A stretch of DNA of 64,000 bases from an uncultured Lachnospiraceae bacterium (GTDB lineage Bacteria; Bacillota; Clostridia; Lachnospirales; Lachnospiraceae), in the NCBI GenBank assembly GCA_947177165.1, contig CAMWTP010000012.1, forward strand, positions 1-64,000, read 5' to 3'. Below the pieces are notes generated by a model. That model saw only the letters and a program-made list of their open reading frames with translations. It was not told the DNA's origin and did no database searches. The first letter of the stretch is position 1. Every line of letters begins with the position of its first letter. This document shows positions 62,254-64,000 of this stretch, piece after piece. Position numbers and translations under genes: made by a program.

Positions 62254-63714
62254 CTATATGTCAAAATCTTCTATCTCAAGCATCAACTGCTCCTTTACCT
62301 TCTGCGCATACTCTCTTGCCTTGTCACAGTCAGACTTTCGGATCGACATCTCCATACGGAAAGTAAGGCGCTGCAGATCCTTAGATCCTTTGCTGACCAA
62401 CTGTTTCAGTGTTGTCGCAAAGCTTTCCGCCTTCTGCCAGTTTTCCATATCCATGCTGATATTTAGCTTCTCAAAGTATTTTCTCAGTTCCCTGATATTG
62501 ATGTCGCTTCCCAGCTCATACATCAGGTCCTGCTCCCCTGCAATCTTGTTGAAATTATTTGAGTACTTCCATTTTCTGATAGAGGGTTCCTGCACTGCGC
62601 TCTCCTGATTCTGCTCTACCTTCAGTCTCACAGTAAAGGAAAATGTGGAGCCTTTGCCCTTCTCCCCCTCCGCCCAGACTTTGCCGTGCATCATTGTCAC
62701 CAGCTCTTTTGTGATGGCAAGTCCAAGCCCTGTACCACCAAACTTTCTGGTGATGGATGCATCTGCCTGGGAAAAGCTCTTAAACAGTTTGTCTTTATCC
62801 TCCGGCGACAGTCCGATACCAGTATCCACCACCATAAAAAACAGTTCTACCTCATCGTTGATCCTTGTATTTAAGGACACCTCAACACCGACATATCCCT
62901 GCTCTGTAAATTTCACCGCATTTGAGACAAGATTGTTGAGGATCTGCGTCAGACGCAGCTCATCACCGATCACCTGATCAGGAATCTCCTGGGCAACATT
63001 GAGCGTGAACCGAAGTCCCTTCCGCATTGTGAGCATGCTAAACATCTTTTCCATCTTGGAAACAAATTCATAAAAAGAGAACGGCTTCTCGTCAATCTGA
63101 AATTTACCAGCTTCAAGCTTTGAAAAATCCAGAATATTATTGATGATTCCCTCCATGGTCGCACAGCAGTCAAGAATCATTTTGAGATAATTTATTCTCT
63201 GCAAATCCTGCTCCTGCTCCATCAGGATCTCAGCGTGACCCTTGATCCCGTTGACCGGAGTCCGCAGCTCATGTGTGACGTTTGCCACAAATGCATCCCT
63301 TGCCTTCATGGACTCCTGCATCTGTATTGTAGTCTCCTCTACTTTCTGGATACTTTCCTTATACCGTGTCATATCCACTGCAGTACAGATAAAAACCTCA
63401 ACACCGTCAAAAACACATGACATTATCTTGATTTCGACCGGAAAGCAGGTCTTATTCTTCCGGTAAAGCACTGTCTCTATCACTTCTGTGCCTTTATACG
63501 CATCAGCCAGTTCGATATGATCGTCCACTATCACAAACACGTTTTGGATAAGCTCACCGATATACGCACCGATGAGCTCACCTGCAGTGTAGCCTGTGAG
63601 CCCTAAAAGCCTGTCATTACAATAATCGATGCATCCACGAGAATCATATTTGATCATGCACTCCTGACTGTGATTCAAAATAAAATAAAATAATTCTCCG
63701 CGGTTTCCTGCCAT
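62254..63714 (-). CDS. PAS domain sensor histidine kinase
   Basis: A 486-residue soluble kinase. A PAS domain is at about 8-120 (YDSRGCIDYCNDRLLGLTGY), followed by the HisKA domain with phosphoacceptor His148 (FVANVTHELRTPVNG). The HATPase_c domain has NLVSNAVKFTEQGYVG, VVDTGIGLSPEDKDKLFKSF and FGGTGLGLAITKEL. The C-terminal 110 residues are a helical extension. There is no membrane segment. The ATG follows directly on the cheW stop, so signalling partners are cotranscribed. Confidence 0.95.
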   Translation of the reverse strand: MAGNRGELFYFILNHSQECMIKYDSRGCIDYCNDRLLGLTGYTAGELIGAYIGELIQNVFVIVDDHIELADAYKGTEVIETVLYRKNKTCFPVEIKIMSCVFDGVEVFICTAVDMTRYKESIQKVEETTIQMQESMKARDAFVANVTHELRTPVNGIKGHAEILMEQEQDLQRINYLKMILDCCATMEGIINNILDFSKLEAGKFQIDEKPFSFYEFVSKMEKMFSMLTMRKGLRFTLNVAQEIPDQVIGDELRLTQILNNLVSNAVKFTEQGYVGVEVSLNTRINDEVELFFMVVDTGIGLSPEDKDKLFKSFSQADASITRKFGGTGLGLAITKELVTMMHGKVWAEGEKGKGSTFSFTVRLKVEQNQESAVQEPSIRKWKYSNNFNKIAGEQDLMYELGSDINIRELRKYFEKLNISMDMENWQKAESFATTLKQLVSKGSKDLQRLTFRMEMSIRKSDCDKAREYAQKVKEQLMLEIEDFDI

Positions 63715-64000
63715 TTATTCTTCCTCTTCCTCTTCCTGCTTCTCTGTAAAATCAAGCGACTCGTCACTCAGCAGTTTGACAGGATCCAGCAAAAGCTTGA
63801 CACTGTCACCAATCTTTCCGATTCCGCGAATAAATTTTGCCTGCGCATTTGTCTTTGACACACTTGGCGGTGGTAAAATATCTTCTTCCTCAATTGATAC
63901 CACCTCTGATATTGTCTCTACAATCAGCCCCACGGTAACTCCCTGAACGTCAACGACAATAATACAGGTCCGGTCGTTGTAATCAAAAAGATCTTTGCCA
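63715..64000 (-). CDS. cheW: CheW-like chemotaxis coupling protein, cut by window edge
   Basis: The C-terminal 94 codons of a CheW-type protein, open to the window edge. It shows the conserved block RTCIIVVDVQGVTVGLIVET followed by ISEVVSI, then GIGKIGDSVKLLLDPVKLLS typical of the CheW C-terminus, and ends in a Glu-rich tail. CheW links receptors to the CheA kinase. Its stop (TAA) is immediately followed by the ATG of the histidine kinase. Confidence 0.9.
   Translation of the reverse strand, partial: GKDLFDYNDRTCIIVVDVQGVTVGLIVETISEVVSIEEEDILPPPSVSKTNAQAKFIRGIGKIGDSVKLLLDPVKLLSDESLDFTEKQEEEEEE

Overview
The window looks like part of a chromosome of a spore-forming, anaerobic Clostridia, most likely a Lachnospiraceae member. 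The signs are an alpha/beta-type small acid-soluble spore protein, a four-subunit pyruvate-type:ferredoxin oxidoreductase, a CIRCE operator, the tig-clpP-clpX-lon-ysxC cluster, consensus sigma-A promoters with strong GGAGG ribosome sites, and a glutaminyl-tRNA synthetase. No species can be named from the sequence alone.

Positions 1 to about 14,430 are the right end of an integrated element, probably a prophage or phage-like replicon, sitting next to a tRNA-Gly(GCC) gene. Its left end and any structural genes lie outside the window. A divergent pair of XRE regulators at about 9.76-10.56 kb forms a lysogeny-type switch with three matching 17-bp operators. One operator fills the spacer of a perfect TTGACA-17-TATAAT promoter. 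Leftward run the early genes: HTH protein, HUH-type Rep, RNase H-like, VRR-NUC nuclease, a PcfK/AcrIIA9-family protein, a PcfJ-like protein, unknowns and a C5 DNA methyltransferase cut by the window edge. Rightward run the repressor, an ImmA/IrrE peptidase, a stand-alone HsdR_N-like nuclease, a glycine-zipper membrane protein and the integrase.

From 14.5 to 48.3 kb lies chromosomal housekeeping: a GH3-like membrane protein, glyA, a glycosyltransferase, a DUF1653 protein, htpG with CIRCE, a PrsA-like lipoprotein, an MBOAT/SGNH acyl-transfer pair, clpB, porGDAB, an FHA protein, guaB, a PfkB-like kinase with an altered catalytic motif, regulators, glnS and a MacAB-like three-gene export system.

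From 48.3 to 51.4 kb is a low-GC acquired patch: two long palindromic repeats, a PadR-alpha/beta hydrolase operon with its own operator, and a remnant of a Tn1549-type conjugative element (sigma-like protein, HTH protein, small ORF). A third palindromic repeat lies at 18.2-18.4 kb and supplies the stop codon of the neighbouring gene.

From 51.4 to 64 kb the core resumes: a TetR regulator, truA, an AI-2E family transporter, ysxC, lon, clpX, clpP, tig, the spore protein gene, and a leftward signalling operon of cheW (partial), a PAS histidine kinase and a receiver-HD-GYP protein. Protein quality control is strikingly concentrated here (htpG, PrsA-like, clpB, lon, clpX, clpP, tig).
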